DNA from: Ruegeria sp. ANG-S4
Lineage (GTDB): Bacteria; Pseudomonadota; Alphaproteobacteria; Rhodobacterales; Rhodobacteraceae
Assembly: GCF_000814005.1 (NCBI RefSeq)
Contig: NZ_JWLK01000002.1
Location: 62,001-126,000, forward strand
Direction: 5' to 3'
Length of the DNA stretch: 64,000 nt
Numbering within the stretch: the first letter of the stretch is position 1; each line of letters starts with the position of its first letter. Made by a program: the position numbers and the translations under genes. Below, one piece after another: positions 17,164 to 26,052 of the stretch. The notes under the pieces were generated by a model. It saw only the letters and a program-made list of their open reading frames with translations. It was not told the origin of the DNA and ran no database searches.

Positions 17164-17180
17164 TGCAAAAATTTTGTGCA
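17164..17180 (-). promoter_or_regulatory. Possible NtrC-binding site upstream of the nrtA leader
   Basis: On the minus strand the sequence reads TGCAC-N7-TTGCA, close to the NtrC consensus TGCAC-N7-GTGCA (9 of 10 half-site bases). It sits just after the nasS stop codon and about 100 nt before the ANTAR hairpins, a sensible place for nitrogen control of the structural operon. A second inverted repeat, TTCTGC-N6-GCAGAA, lies at 17133-17150. No convincing sigma-54 promoter was found; in some Rhodobacterales NtrC works with the housekeeping sigma factor. Confidence 0.35.
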
Positions 17181-17183
17181 CAG

Positions 17184-18353
17184 CTATTCTGTCGGCTCAA
17201 AAATGCGTCTATCGAAAAACACGTTTGGCGGAAGAATCAAGCTTCCATGGGTTGATGCAACTGCTGTGGCCTCGGGAATTGCGCCTTCCAGTTTCTCGGA
17301 CGCGCCGGGTAGGTCGGCCCCGACATTTCCCAACGCGTCTCGATAAAGATCACTGCGAAACACACCCGCCCCTTGTCGTTCGGCAATTTTGGGGTCGATG
17401 CCGTAACGCGAGGCCAATTTGTGCGCGATCCACTTCGCCTGGCTCCGCCATGGGAAGGAAGCGGCACCATCAAAGAACTCGACAAACCCGTTGCAATGGC
17501 GTTGCTCGCCGCGCGCCGAAATGGCGAAGTCCCCCAGCAACGCGCGATCTACAAGCTCGGCGGGGACGTTTAAGTAGGATTGGCGCGACAGCATCTCGGA
17601 CGCGGTGGTGTGGCTATCAGCCTTGGCAAGCCAGCGACCCGCGCGCCAGACGGCGCGCATCAAGCTGCCAAGCAGATGCGGTTCTGTTGCGGCCCATTCC
17701 GTTCGGACCGCAAGCACCTTCTCGGGCGCGCAAGTCCAGATTGCCCGCCCTGGCAACAAAAGCGCACCGACCTGATCGTCGACCGAAAACGATCCCCACG
17801 GTTCGCCGACGCAAAAGGCGTCTATTTCGCCTGCGGCAACCGCCCGCGCCATTAGCGGTGGCGGCACGGTTCTGATTTCGACCTGTTTTGCGGCCAGATC
17901 AGTTCCTTCGACCCAGTATCGCAGCAATTCGACATGCATCGAAAAGGGGAACGGCACCCCAAAGACCAAGGGATCGTCCGCAACCTGAGCAAGCGCGGCA
18001 CCTGCGGCCTTGGCGTCGTGAAAGTCGAATTGATAGCCCCGATCGCGCAATCGTTGTTCCAGTTTGGTCCCGACGCCAATGACGTTTCCATTCAGTGACA
18101 AAACCGATACAGCAGACAAAGGCGTCGCCATGCCGCCCAAGCCCAAAGCCATCGCAACCGGGACCGGGGCCAGCAGATGGGCCGCATCCACCTGTCCAAA
18201 GGCCAACATATCGCGCAGGGACGACCATGAAGGGGCAGGGCGAAGGTCCAGCGACACACCCTCTTCATGATCAAATCCCATCTCGCGCGCCACAATAAGT
18301 GGCGCTGCATCGACAAGAGGCATGTACCCGACGGGAAGCGTGACGGTCCTCAT
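17184..18353 (-). CDS. nasS: Nitrate/nitrite sensor protein NasS
   Basis: A 389-residue NrtA-like protein without a signal peptide (it begins [19 protein letters not shown]), as expected for a cytoplasmic sensor derived from a binding protein. It keeps the family's CVGEPWGS stretch near the ligand site. In the known NasS-NasT system, NasS holds NasT inactive and releases it when nitrate or nitrite binds. Its start overlaps the nasT stop as ATGA, which supports the pairing. The stop lies about 115 nt before the first leader hairpin. Confidence 0.88.
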   Translation of the reverse strand: MRTVTLPVGYMPLVDAAPLIVAREMGFDHEEGVSLDLRPAPSWSSLRDMLAFGQVDAAHLLAPVPVAMALGLGGMATPLSAVSVLSLNGNVIGVGTKLEQRLRDRGYQFDFHDAKAAGAALAQVADDPLVFGVPFPFSMHVELLRYWVEGTDLAAKQVEIRTVPPPLMARAVAAGEIDAFCVGEPWGSFSVDDQVGALLLPGRAIWTCAPEKVLAVRTEWAATEPHLLGSLMRAVWRAGRWLAKADSHTTASEMLSRQSYLNVPAELVDRALLGDFAISARGEQRHCNGFVEFFDGAASFPWRSQAKWIAHKLASRYGIDPKIAERQGAGVFRSDLYRDALGNVGADLPGASEKLEGAIPEATAVASTHGSLILPPNVFFDRRIFEPTE

Positions 18354-18934
18354 GACAACAACCCGGACGCGGTTACCAAAGCCTCGGCAACGTCGGCGAC
18401 CCTGCGGTTCTGGTTCATCGCCGTCTTTCGCAACAGGGCATAGGCCTCGTCTTCCTGAATTCCCTTGGCCTTCATCAAAAGGCCCTTGGCCCGGTCGATC
18501 AGTTTACGCTCCTCCAGCGCGCGCCGCGTCTCTTCCAGTTCGGTGCGCATCTGACGCAGAACCTGAAAGCGGGCGATTGCCGTATCTATTACGGGTTTGA
18601 TGCGTTCTGATTGCAGCCCGTCTACCACGTAGGCCGAAACGCCCGCCTCGACGGCTGCCTTGGCAAGCCCGCCGGCAGCGCCCGACACAAACATGGCGAC
18701 AGGGCGATCCATTGGACCGGACGCAATCGTCAACTCTTCGAGCGTGTCGCGCGAAGGATTGTCGATGTCGATCAGAACGATATCCGGGCTGTGTGTTGCG
18801 ATTTTTCGGGCCAGACCCGAAACGTTGCCGATCAGAAAAACATCAACATCGCCGGACTCTTTCAAAGCATCGACAATGGCGACGGCGCGATCCCGGTTTT
18901 GTTCGACAACGACAACGGTCAGAGTTTGGCTCAT
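18350..18934 (-). CDS. nasT: ANTAR-domain antiterminator NasT
   Basis: A 194-residue protein. The ATG at 18934 (MSQTLTVVVVEQN) is preferred to an upstream in-frame start at 18970 because it begins the receiver-like fold directly. Residues 1-about 120 form a pseudo-receiver domain (VLIDIDNPSRD). Residues about 130-190 form the ANTAR RNA-binding domain (RRALEERKLIDRAKGLLM ... DEAYALLRKTAMNQNRRVADVAEAL). It acts on the leader RNA ahead of nrtA. It is first in the minus-strand block and overlaps nasS. Confidence 0.92.
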   Translation of the reverse strand: MSQTLTVVVVEQNRDRAVAIVDALKESGDVDVFLIGNVSGLARKIATHSPDIVLIDIDNPSRDTLEELTIASGPMDRPVAMFVSGAAGGLAKAAVEAGVSAYVVDGLQSERIKPVIDTAIARFQVLRQMRTELEETRRALEERKLIDRAKGLLMKAKGIQEDEAYALLRKTAMNQNRRVADVAEALVTASGLLS

Positions 18935-19279
18935 GCCGTTCGGATTGGGCTGACCGTGCCCGAGTTGCAATCAGAGCCATCCGGATGCGGTCGCAATCTC
19001 AAATTCCTGCTCAATTTGCGGGCAGATCGAACCTGCATGGTGAACATGTGGGCGGTTTTTGTCCCATCAAGTCATTGCCTGGCCCATATTCGCATTGGCG
19101 ATGCCCCGACAATCCGTCCAATCGGCTCGGATCTGCCTTAGGACAAGTTGCCGCTGCTGCGCATGTTGCATTACCGGATTAAATGGTATACCGCCGCATA
19201 CAAAGAGTGGTTCCGGGCTTGTCAAACATATCAGACCCGGCGCTCCAGCCCAATCTAACGGTCATATGTCGGGAAAGCC
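18935..19279. other. Divergent intergenic region between nasT and acnB
   Basis: This 345-nt gap must hold the promoters of both nasT (minus) and acnB (plus). No protein-coding frame with a credible start was found. A weak plus-strand promoter-like pair is TTGCAT at 19166-19171 and TATACC at 19187-19192, with a short 15-nt spacer, so it is only suggestive. No clear NtrC, Fnr or Fur-like palindrome and no terminator were seen. Confidence 0.4.
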
Positions 19280-22072
19280 ATGAGCCTTTATAAAGAGTAC
19301 CTAAACGAGATCGAAACGCGAAAAGAGCAGGGGTTGCACCCCAAGCCAATCGAAGATGGTGCGCTTACGCAGGAAGTCATTGACCAGATCAAGGATGTCA
19401 AAAATGAACATCGTGCCGGGTCGCTGAATTTCCTGATCTACAATACCCTGCCCGGTACAACCAGCGCTGCGGGGGTTAAGGCTGCATTCCTGAAAGAAAT
19501 TATCTTGGGCGATGTGATCGTCGAAGAAATCACTCCGGCATTTGCTTTCGAGCTGTTGTCCCACATGAAGGGCGGGCCGTCTGTCGAAGTGCTGCTTGAT
19601 TTGGCGTTGGGCGAGGATCATGTCATCGCTGAGCAGGCGGCAGAAGTCCTCAAGACACAAGTGTTTCTGTATGAGGCTGACACGGAGCGCTTGAAGGCAG
19701 CTTTCGACGCAGGAAACCTGATCGCCAAAGGGATTCTTGAAAGCTATGCGCAGGCTGAGTTTTTCACGAAGCTGCCTGATATCGACGACGAGGTCAAAGT
19801 CGTCACTTACATCGCGGCTGAAGGCGACATCTCCACCGACTTGCTGTCGCCCGGCAATCAGGCGCATTCCCGCTCCGACCGCGAGTTGCACGGCAAGTGC
19901 ATGATTTCGCCGCAAGCGCAGCTGGAAATTCAGGAACTGCAAAAACAGCATCCCGACAAGCGTGTGATGCTGATTGCCGAAAAAGGCACAATGGGTGTCG
20001 GATCGTCGCGGATGTCGGGGGTCAACAACGTGGCCCTGTGGACCGGAAAACAAGCAAGCCCCTATGTCCCGTTTGTAAACATCGCGCCGATTGTTGCGGG
20101 TACAAACGGGAATTCACCGATCTTTTTGACCACTGTGGGCGTGACTGGCGGCATCGGACTCGATCTGAAAAACTGGATCAAAAAGCTGGACGAAGACGGC
20201 AATCCAATCCTGAACAACGATGGTGAGCCGATTTTGGAACAAGCGTTTTCAGTGGATACCGGCACTGTTCTGACCATCAACACCAAAGACAAAAAGCTGT
20301 ACAATGACGCGGGAGATCAGGAACTGGTTGACGTGACATCGTCCTTCACACCGCAGAAGGTCGAGTTCATGAAAGCCGGCGGGTCTTACGCTGTGGTGTT
20401 TGGCAAAAAGCTGCAAACATTTGCGTCTGAAACACTCGGTATTGAACTGAAATCCGCATTCGCTCCGTCCAAGGAAATTTCGCATGACGGTCAGGGTCTT
20501 ACGGCGGTTGAGAAAATCTTCAACAACAACGCACGGGGCGTCGCGCCGGGCAAGGTGCTGCACGCCGGTTCGGATGCGCGGGTCAAGGTAAACATTGTCG
20601 GTTCGCAGGACACAACGGGCCTGATGACCTCGCAAGAGCTGGAGGCGATGGCCGCCACGGTCATCTCACCTTTGGTGGATGGGGCGTATCAATCAGGATG
20701 TCACACGGCCTCGGTTTGGGATGCAAAGGCCAAGGCGAATATCCCCAAACTCATGAGCTTTATGAACAAGTTCGGTCTGATCACGGGACGCGACCCGAAA
20801 GGTGAGTATCACGCGATGACCGACGTGATCCACAAGGTGCTGAACGACATCACCGTAGATGATTGGGATATCATCATCGGCGGCGACAGCCATACCCGTA
20901 TGTCCAAGGGCGTGGCCTTTGGTGCCGACTCGGGCACTGTTGCGTTGGCGTTGGCGACGGGCGAGGCGTCCATGCCGATCCCGGAGTCGGTGAAAGTGAC
21001 TTTCAAGGGCACGATGGCGGATCACATGGATTTCCGCGATGTGGTGCATGCGACCCAGGCGCAGATGCTGAAACAGTTTGGCGACAACGTGTTCCAAGGG
21101 CGCATTATCGAGGTGCATATCGGGACGTTGCTGGCTGACCAGGCGTTCACGTTCACGGATTGGACGGCCGAAATGAAGGCCAAGGCGTCAATCTGTATCT
21201 CGGAAGATGAAACTCTGATCGGGTCTTTGGAACTGGCCAAAGGCCGGATTCAGATCATGATCGACAAGGGTATGGACAACGAAGCGGGTACGCTGCAGGG
21301 GCTTATCGACAAAGCGAATGCGCGTATTGCGGAAATCAGGTCGGGCGAAAAACCTGCCCTGACCCCTGACGCCAATGCCAAGTATTTCGCGGAAGTTGTC
21401 GTCGATCTGGATGAAATCAATGAACCGATGATTGCCGACCCGGACGTAAACAACGTGGATGTGTCCAAAAGATACACGCACGATACGATCCGGCCGGTTT
21501 CATACTATGGCGGCGACAAGAAGGTCGATCTTGGGTTTGTCGGGTCGTGCATGGTGCACAAAGGGGATGTGAAAATCGTCGCCCAGATGCTCAGAAACCT
21601 TGAGAAGGATGCTGGCAAAGTCGAATTCAATGCGCCGCTGGTGGTGGCGGCCCCGACCTACAACATCATTGACGAGTTGAAGGCGGAAGGCGATTGGGAA
21701 ATCCTTCAGCGCTATTCCGGCTTTGAGTTCGATGATCTGTTTCCTAAGGACACCGCGCGCAAGGAATATGAAAATATTCTCTATCTCGAGCGTCCCGGCT
21801 GCAATCTTTGTATGGGCAATCAGGAGAAGGCGGCAAAAGGCGATACGGTTCTGGCCACCTCAACCCGATTGTTCCAAGGGCGGGTTGTCGAAGACTCTGC
21901 TGAAAAGAAGGGCGAGTCCCTGCTGGCCTCGACCCCGGTTGTTGTTCTGTCAGCGGTTCTTGGTCGCACACCAAGCGTCGAGGAATACAAAGCCGCGGTC
22001 GAGGGCATTGACCTGACAAAGTTCGCGCCGCCGATGGACAAGCCTGCGGTTACAAATTCGGCTCATTTCTGA
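19280..22072 (+). CDS. acnB: Aconitate hydratase B (2-methylisocitrate dehydratase)
   Basis: A 930-residue AcnB-type enzyme that interconverts citrate and isocitrate in the TCA cycle and can act on 2-methylcitrate pathway intermediates. The N-terminal helical HEAT-like domain (1-about 160) distinguishes it from AcnA. The [4Fe-4S] cluster cysteines are visible in SGCHTASVW and in CNLCMGNQ near the C-terminus, and the family stretch GGDSHTRMSKGVAFGADSG is intact. It is slightly longer than E. coli AcnB (865). It stands alone: nasT diverges upstream, and it converges with the DUF4384-type gene downstream. Confidence 0.95.
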   Translation: MSLYKEYLNEIETRKEQGLHPKPIEDGALTQEVIDQIKDVKNEHRAGSLNFLIYNTLPGTTSAAGVKAAFLKEIILGDVIVEEITPAFAFELLSHMKGGPSVEVLLDLALGEDHVIAEQAAEVLKTQVFLYEADTERLKAAFDAGNLIAKGILESYAQAEFFTKLPDIDDEVKVVTYIAAEGDISTDLLSPGNQAHSRSDRELHGKCMISPQAQLEIQELQKQHPDKRVMLIAEKGTMGVGSSRMSGVNNVALWTGKQASPYVPFVNIAPIVAGTNGNSPIFLTTVGVTGGIGLDLKNWIKKLDEDGNPILNNDGEPILEQAFSVDTGTVLTINTKDKKLYNDAGDQELVDVTSSFTPQKVEFMKAGGSYAVVFGKKLQTFASETLGIELKSAFAPSKEISHDGQGLTAVEKIFNNNARGVAPGKVLHAGSDARVKVNIVGSQDTTGLMTSQELEAMAATVISPLVDGAYQSGCHTASVWDAKAKANIPKLMSFMNKFGLITGRDPKGEYHAMTDVIHKVLNDITVDDWDIIIGGDSHTRMSKGVAFGADSGTVALALATGEASMPIPESVKVTFKGTMADHMDFRDVVHATQAQMLKQFGDNVFQGRIIEVHIGTLLADQAFTFTDWTAEMKAKASICISEDETLIGSLELAKGRIQIMIDKGMDNEAGTLQGLIDKANARIAEIRSGEKPALTPDANAKYFAEVVVDLDEINEPMIADPDVNNVDVSKRYTHDTIRPVSYYGGDKKVDLGFVGSCMVHKGDVKIVAQMLRNLEKDAGKVEFNAPLVVAAPTYNIIDELKAEGDWEILQRYSGFEFDDLFPKDTARKEYENILYLERPGCNLCMGNQEKAAKGDTVLATSTRLFQGRVVEDSAEKKGESLLASTPVVVLSAVLGRTPSVEEYKAAVEGIDLTKFAPPMDKPAVTNSAHF

Positions 22073-22091
22073 GCAGGATCACGGCGAACAG

Positions 22092-22117
22092 CCAGTCCGG
22101 TCTCGGAGCCGGGCTGG
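22092..22117 (+). terminator. Probable terminator hairpin after acnB
   Basis: Nine-base arms CCAGTCCGG/CCGGGCTGG (one G-U pair) with an 8-nt loop lie 20 nt after the acnB stop. The following bases are only moderately T-rich (TCGCTCTTCTT), so efficiency is uncertain. Confidence 0.5.
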
Positions 22118-22322
22118 CGATCGCTCTTCTTGTCATGTCCGATCAGAGCGGGAAGTGCGCAGAACATAAACCAGCCCTGCGGCTAACAGCGCGGCCATGG
22201 CATACCGTGATTGATTTAAACGAAGATGACAGCCTCACACTGCGCAACACATGGGTTTGTGACCTGGAAAGCGACGCCTTCTTCTTCGTCTGACACTTGA
22301 GGCGGCTACAAAGCAATCTGAT

Positions 22323-22344
22323 CCGGGCGGTGCATATCGCCCGG
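22323..22344. terminator. Symmetric hairpin between acnB and the minus-strand operon
   Basis: CCGGGCG/CGCCCGG arms enclose an 8-nt loop, 17 nt beyond the stop of the minus-strand DUF4384-type gene. Neither strand has a strong U-tract (GTCTTTC on the plus side). It is plausibly a shared weak terminator for the convergent genes. Confidence 0.4.
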
Positions 22345-22360
22345 GTCTTTCGCTATCTGG

Positions 22361-23737
22361 TTATTGCGCCGCCGTTGTGATGAAAAAGTAAACCCATTCT
22401 CCCTTGAAATCAGGGTCCTGGGCTCGCGCGGCGGACACGCGGTCCTTGAGAAAGGCAAGATACGCGTCAGCAGGTTCGGTAAGTGGCCGCGCCTCGTCGA
22501 ACAAAGGGCGCGAAGCGGCGAAGGCGACCGCGATTTCCTGCCCATATGGCGGTCCGATTGTGATGAACAAACCCGGATCGCCCTGATTCTGAGCACCGAT
22601 CTGCAGGGCTGTTTTGGCGGGCGTCAAAACAAGCGGTACCGTGTCATTCGGGCTGAGGTGGATGACCTGACCATCCGCATCAAAGTAATCCACATAGATA
22701 TATGCGTCATAGTCAGCACCGGTCAGGTCCAGAACCAATTGCTGACCTTCTGTGTAGCGAAATGCGCGCGCGTGAACGTCTTCTCCGACCAACAATGGGT
22801 TTGTGATCTGATCGGTGGATTGCGGAAGTCCGACATCTGCAATTCCACTCAATGCACCGCATTGCGGACGTGGCAGGACAAGAAGATTGTCAGCGACCTG
22901 AATATTCTCGCCCATCTGCGCCTGAAGCGCCGAGAGAACGGGCGCGCGCAGGCCGTCTTCGGGAATATGGCCGATAAGTTCAAGCGTGTTGCTTTCCGGC
23001 CGAAACTGAACCTGGAGCCGGGAACAGGGAACCTGCGACAGAAGACCATCAATGCCATCGCGCACATCCTGCGCGCCCTCGGCGGCATCGCCGGGCTGCA
23101 TGAAGCTTTGAAAAGCCGCCAGCGAAACCGGGTCAATAGGCTCGTCTCCAGATGAGGAGAACACATCAGACGCTTTCGCGCGCGGTACGTCCGGTATGGT
23201 TTGCGAAAGCGCAACGGCTTGTGTTTCAACCGCCTGAGCGGTTTGTGAATTCGGTCGTGTCAGCGCGATGGCCTGCGTCGGCGCGGGGCCCGTGCTCAAG
23301 GTTGTCAGGGGCAAGGATGATGCCGTGACCGCAGCAGTTGTGATGTTTGCGGCTTCAATGGGGTTTGAGGTTTCCGATACTTCGATCAACGCATCAGGTG
23401 CCGCATCCAGCGGTCGAACGCTTTCCGCCGCATCGTCCAAGGCAGCCAACCGGTTTGTCTCGGGTTCCGCCGCCAGCGCAGCCGTCTGTCGGATCACGCC
23501 CTGATCCAATTGCGGACCGGATGCGTCCTGTGCCTGTGCGATGTCGGCGTCCGGTCGGGCCTCGACAGCGTCGCTTTGTCTGACCTGATGCGCCGAGAGC
23601 TGCATCCGCGTTTCGGGCACGGGCTGCTCTGCCACCGGTTCCGGATCAATGGTCCAAAGCAGAAACCCGGCTGCAAGCAGATGCAACAGAAGTGAGCCGG
23701 TTAATCCAACGCCCCATATGACGGGGGTGCGGATCAT
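22361..23737 (-). CDS. Membrane-anchored protein with DUF4384-like C-terminus
   Basis: A 458-residue protein from ATG 23737, which overlaps the upstream ExbD stop (ATGA); the open frame extending further up lies inside exbD and is rejected. It has one N-terminal membrane helix (VIWGVGLTGSLLLHLLAAGF), then an Ala/Thr/Glu-rich linker (about 50-230), a BON-like segment (LIGHIPEDGLRAPVLSAL), and a C-terminal beta domain around YIYVDYFDADGQVIHLSPN, which resembles DUF4384. The same C-terminal arrangement (conserved P-x-x-C, then D-x-x-G-x-V-x-HL-x-PN) is visible in PpkA at 58343-60559. In this operon it occupies the place TonB or TolA would take beside ExbB/ExbD. A periplasmic force-coupled partner of the T6SS is possible but inferred. 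Confidence 0.7.
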   Translation of the reverse strand: MIRTPVIWGVGLTGSLLLHLLAAGFLLWTIDPEPVAEQPVPETRMQLSAHQVRQSDAVEARPDADIAQAQDASGPQLDQGVIRQTAALAAEPETNRLAALDDAAESVRPLDAAPDALIEVSETSNPIEAANITTAAVTASSLPLTTLSTGPAPTQAIALTRPNSQTAQAVETQAVALSQTIPDVPRAKASDVFSSSGDEPIDPVSLAAFQSFMQPGDAAEGAQDVRDGIDGLLSQVPCSRLQVQFRPESNTLELIGHIPEDGLRAPVLSALQAQMGENIQVADNLLVLPRPQCGALSGIADVGLPQSTDQITNPLLVGEDVHARAFRYTEGQQLVLDLTGADYDAYIYVDYFDADGQVIHLSPNDTVPLVLTPAKTALQIGAQNQGDPGLFITIGPPYGQEIAVAFAASRPLFDEARPLTEPADAYLAFLKDRVSAARAQDPDFKGEWVYFFITTAAQ

Positions 23738-24144
23738 CGAACTGGTCCGGGCGGGGTGACGACCAAGACAACGTCTCGGGCACCCAATGCTTCGAATTGC
23801 GCAATCAGGGGAAGCACCCCGCGCAGCGTTGCGTCGCGATGGGCGTTGATACGGATCAGCGTTTCGGGCTGTTCCTCTATGAGCCGTTGAACCTGCGCTA
23901 CAGCTTGTTCGGCATTGAGTTCCAGGCCGTCTAATGCCAATGCACCGTCTGCGCCAACCGAAAGGGTCAGGCCGCCTGCGGGCATATCCGCACCGGTTTG
24001 CGCGACGGGCGGTGTTACATCGAAGGGTGCGGTCGCATCCATTCGTCCGATCAGCATGAAGAACACGAGCAGAAAGAAAACCACATCGATCAGGGCAATT
24101 ATGGTTTCTGGATGATGACGCGGCGCGGGTCTGGTGATCCTCAT
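23734..24144 (-). CDS. ExbD/TolR family protein
   Basis: A 136-residue protein with one N-terminal membrane helix containing the family's key acidic residue (ALIDVVFFLLVFFML, Asp conserved for proton use) and a periplasmic ExbD-like domain. It overlaps the preceding ExbD gene and the following gene by 4 nt each, so the operon is tightly coupled. With ExbB it would convert the proton gradient into mechanical work. It is one of two different ExbD genes in tandem. Confidence 0.88.
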   Translation of the reverse strand: MRITRPAPRHHPETIIALIDVVFFLLVFFMLIGRMDATAPFDVTPPVAQTGADMPAGGLTLSVGADGALALDGLELNAEQAVAQVQRLIEEQPETLIRINAHRDATLRGVLPLIAQFEALGARDVVLVVTPPGPVR

Positions 24145-24575
24145 GGTCGCGCCTCCAATCGGACAACGCGCATATTGGTGACGCCAGCAGTTGTGACGGT
24201 ATCCATGACCGAAACCAGCGCCTGCATCCTTGCGCTGCCGGTCGGCAGGATGATCACTTGAACAGCAGGTTCGGCCGCTAGCCGGTTTGCAAGCATCTGC
24301 GCCAGCGCGTCCTGCTCAAATGGGCGTCCTTGAAAATAGGCCGCGCCATCTGCCCCGATCCGGATCAGCATTGCACCCGCAGGCTGTCTCCCCTCCGTGG
24401 CATCAGACAGAGGTTCACGATCCTGCTTGGATAGTGCCGGGATCATGTCCAGGTTCAGGTATGTGGACGTGACCATGAAAAACACGAGCAGTATGAGCAT
24501 CACGTCGATCATCGGAACAAGCGAGATCAGTGGCCGGGTCGGTTTGCGTCGGTTAAGAACAAGTTCTCCGGACAT
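24141..24575 (-). CDS. ExbD/TolR family protein
   Basis: A 144-residue protein. The membrane helix PMIDVMLILLVFFMV holds the conserved Asp, and a periplasmic domain follows. It starts 10 nt after exbB and overlaps the second ExbD gene by 4 nt. Two unlike ExbD subunits beside one ExbB is common in alphaproteobacterial Tol/Exb-like sets, where they may form a mixed dimer in the ExbB pore. Confidence 0.88.
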   Translation of the reverse strand: MSGELVLNRRKPTRPLISLVPMIDVMLILLVFFMVTSTYLNLDMIPALSKQDREPLSDATEGRQPAGAMLIRIGADGAAYFQGRPFEQDALAQMLANRLAAEPAVQVIILPTGSARMQALVSVMDTVTTAGVTNMRVVRLEARP

Positions 24576-24585
24576 CGCCTTACCC

Positions 24586-25206
24586 TCAAACTGCGCCGCG
24601 TTCCTCGATCACCAATAGGCGTCCGACCGCGTTTTCGATGGCTTGCGCACCCGCTTCGGCGCGCCCGGACAAAAGCGATGCGCCAACAGCGGCGGGAATG
24701 GCCACCAAAAGCCCGGCTGCAGTTGTCAGCAAAGCCTGCCAGATACCGCCGGCGAGCACCGATGCGTTGGCGGACCCCTGAGCCAATTCAAGCTCTTGAA
24801 AAGATTGGATCATGCCGGTCACCGTCCCCAATAGCCCCAACAAAGGAGAGATCATTGCGATAAGTTCCAGAACCCTGATCCAGGTGTTCATGGATGCAAA
24901 TTCGAGATTCCCGCGCCGCGTCAACTCTGCGTTCAGTGGCGCACCTTTGAAACCGTCGATCAACGCTTGCATCGCATACGCACAAACGCGATCTGCCGGT
25001 GACTTGCCAGAAGCGACAGACGCTTGCGCCGCCGCGCGTTCTCCGTTCGACCAGTCTACCAGCGCCTTGTCGCGCGCCGCCTCACCCGACCGCGCAGGGG
25101 CGAGTTGTATGGCCTTTACGACGATCAGGGTCAGCGACAACAGCGAAAGCAACCCAAGCACGATCAGGATCGGGCCACCGGTTCCCAGGTTTTCAAATCC
25201 AACCAT
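24586..25206 (-). CDS. MotA/TolQ/ExbB proton channel family protein
   Basis: A 206-residue inner-membrane protein with three membrane helices: [19 protein letters not shown] near the start, then [21 protein letters not shown] and [19 protein letters not shown], the ExbB/TolQ signature region. It forms the pentameric stator for ExbD dimers. It follows the small secreted protein gene by 3 nt and precedes exbD. No tolA, tolB or pal gene is nearby, so this is not the housekeeping Tol-Pal operon. Confidence 0.88.
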   Translation of the reverse strand: MVGFENLGTGGPILIVLGLLSLLSLTLIVVKAIQLAPARSGEAARDKALVDWSNGERAAAQASVASGKSPADRVCAYAMQALIDGFKGAPLNAELTRRGNLEFASMNTWIRVLELIAMISPLLGLLGTVTGMIQSFQELELAQGSANASVLAGGIWQALLTTAAGLLVAIPAAVGASLLSGRAEAGAQAIENAVGRLLVIEERGAV

Positions 25207-25209
25207 GAC

Positions 25210-25626
25210 TTATTGCGCCAAACTGGCGGATGTTTTGCTGTCTAGCGACAGCAGCGGAAAACAGTCGATGGGTTCTGCGTTCTGAGGTTTGCAGGCGGGC
25301 AGGTCATGCAGCAGAATTTCCGAGATGTTGGCGCAGTCGATGTCCGGGATTTCAAACAATTTCAGAACCGTGCGCTGTACGGGCAGGGGGGATGCGTCAA
25401 TCGACAAGAGGCGGTCGATAACGCCATTGCCATCCAGGATCGCCAGCGACATTTCGAAGTCTTCGAAACTGTTGTCAGTTTGATTGCGGAACAGAAAGAA
25501 CGCGCGGCAGCCGCCGCTTTCGCCGGCTTCAAACTTGTTCAGTTCAATGGACAGCTTGCCGTCGTCGGCCAATGCCCCGGATGCAGCCATAGCCAACGCA
25601 ATTGCGCCAATGATGCCAAGTCTCAT
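25210..25626 (-). CDS. Small secreted hypothetical protein
   Basis: A 138-residue protein with an N-terminal signal peptide (MRLGIIGAIALAMAASGALA, cleavage before DD). The mature part has four Cys residues (GGCRAF, IDCAN, LPACKP, IDCFP), likely forming disulfides in the periplasm. It is the first gene of the ExbB/ExbD/DUF4384-type operon and so is probably a periplasmic accessory of that complex. The family is not recognised. Confidence 0.68.
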   Translation of the reverse strand: MRLGIIGAIALAMAASGALADDGKLSIELNKFEAGESGGCRAFFLFRNQTDNSFEDFEMSLAILDGNGVIDRLLSIDASPLPVQRTVLKLFEIPDIDCANISEILLHDLPACKPQNAEPIDCFPLLSLDSKTSASLAQ

Positions 25627-26052
25627 GCTGTTTTTCCCCTTGTTCCCTTACGTCAACTTTCCCATTATCCGGCTGAGCCCAACCGGTGACAGGATTGATG
25701 CCCCAAGCAGCGCCTCTGATCAAAACACGCGGAAAACGTGCTTTTGGCATGATCATTGCAGTAACATGGGCCGACGGAAAAGAAGAAATATCACGCAGGG
25801 CCAGCGCGGGACCAAGCGTATCTGTTGCCAAGTGCTGCTGTGATCGCATGCTAAGCGCGCCAAATGCGCATATCGGGTTTGACTTTGTGGGTGGGATGCG
25901 GCTGATTTACCACAATGTTAGCGGATCAACCGCTTAGAAATTGCGAGTTGTACGGTCATGTGAACTAATTCATACACGCGGCAACTCATGCTGCGGTAAG
26001 CGACCAAAAAGAGACAACAAGCTGCCAAAGCAAAGGACGGTTCGGGGAGATC
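25627..26052. other. Divergent intergenic region between the exb operon and the T6SS
   Basis: This 426-nt gap separates the two diverging operons and must contain both promoters. A weak plus-strand promoter-like pair is TTGTAC (25948-25953) and CATACA (25971-25976) with a 17-nt spacer, about 75 nt before tssA. A short inverted repeat CACG-N7-CGTG lies around 25726-25740. An 83-codon frame at 25686-25937 has no ribosome binding site and unusual composition and is not called. No terminator was seen. Confidence 0.4.

Noticed and set aside
16912..17181. Upstream extension of nrtA by 90 codons
   Set aside because: The stretch contains the leader hairpins and terminator, and the signal peptide begins cleanly at 16911.
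25686..25937. Possible 83-codon plus-strand gene in the divergent gap before tssA
   Set aside because: No ribosome binding site, no motif, unusual amino-acid make-up, and it would occupy the region needed for two promoters.
22361..26052. The exb operon as the housekeeping Tol-Pal system
   Set aside because: tolA, tolB, pal and ybgF are absent, there are two different ExbD genes, and the last gene carries a DUF4384-like rather than TolA domain.
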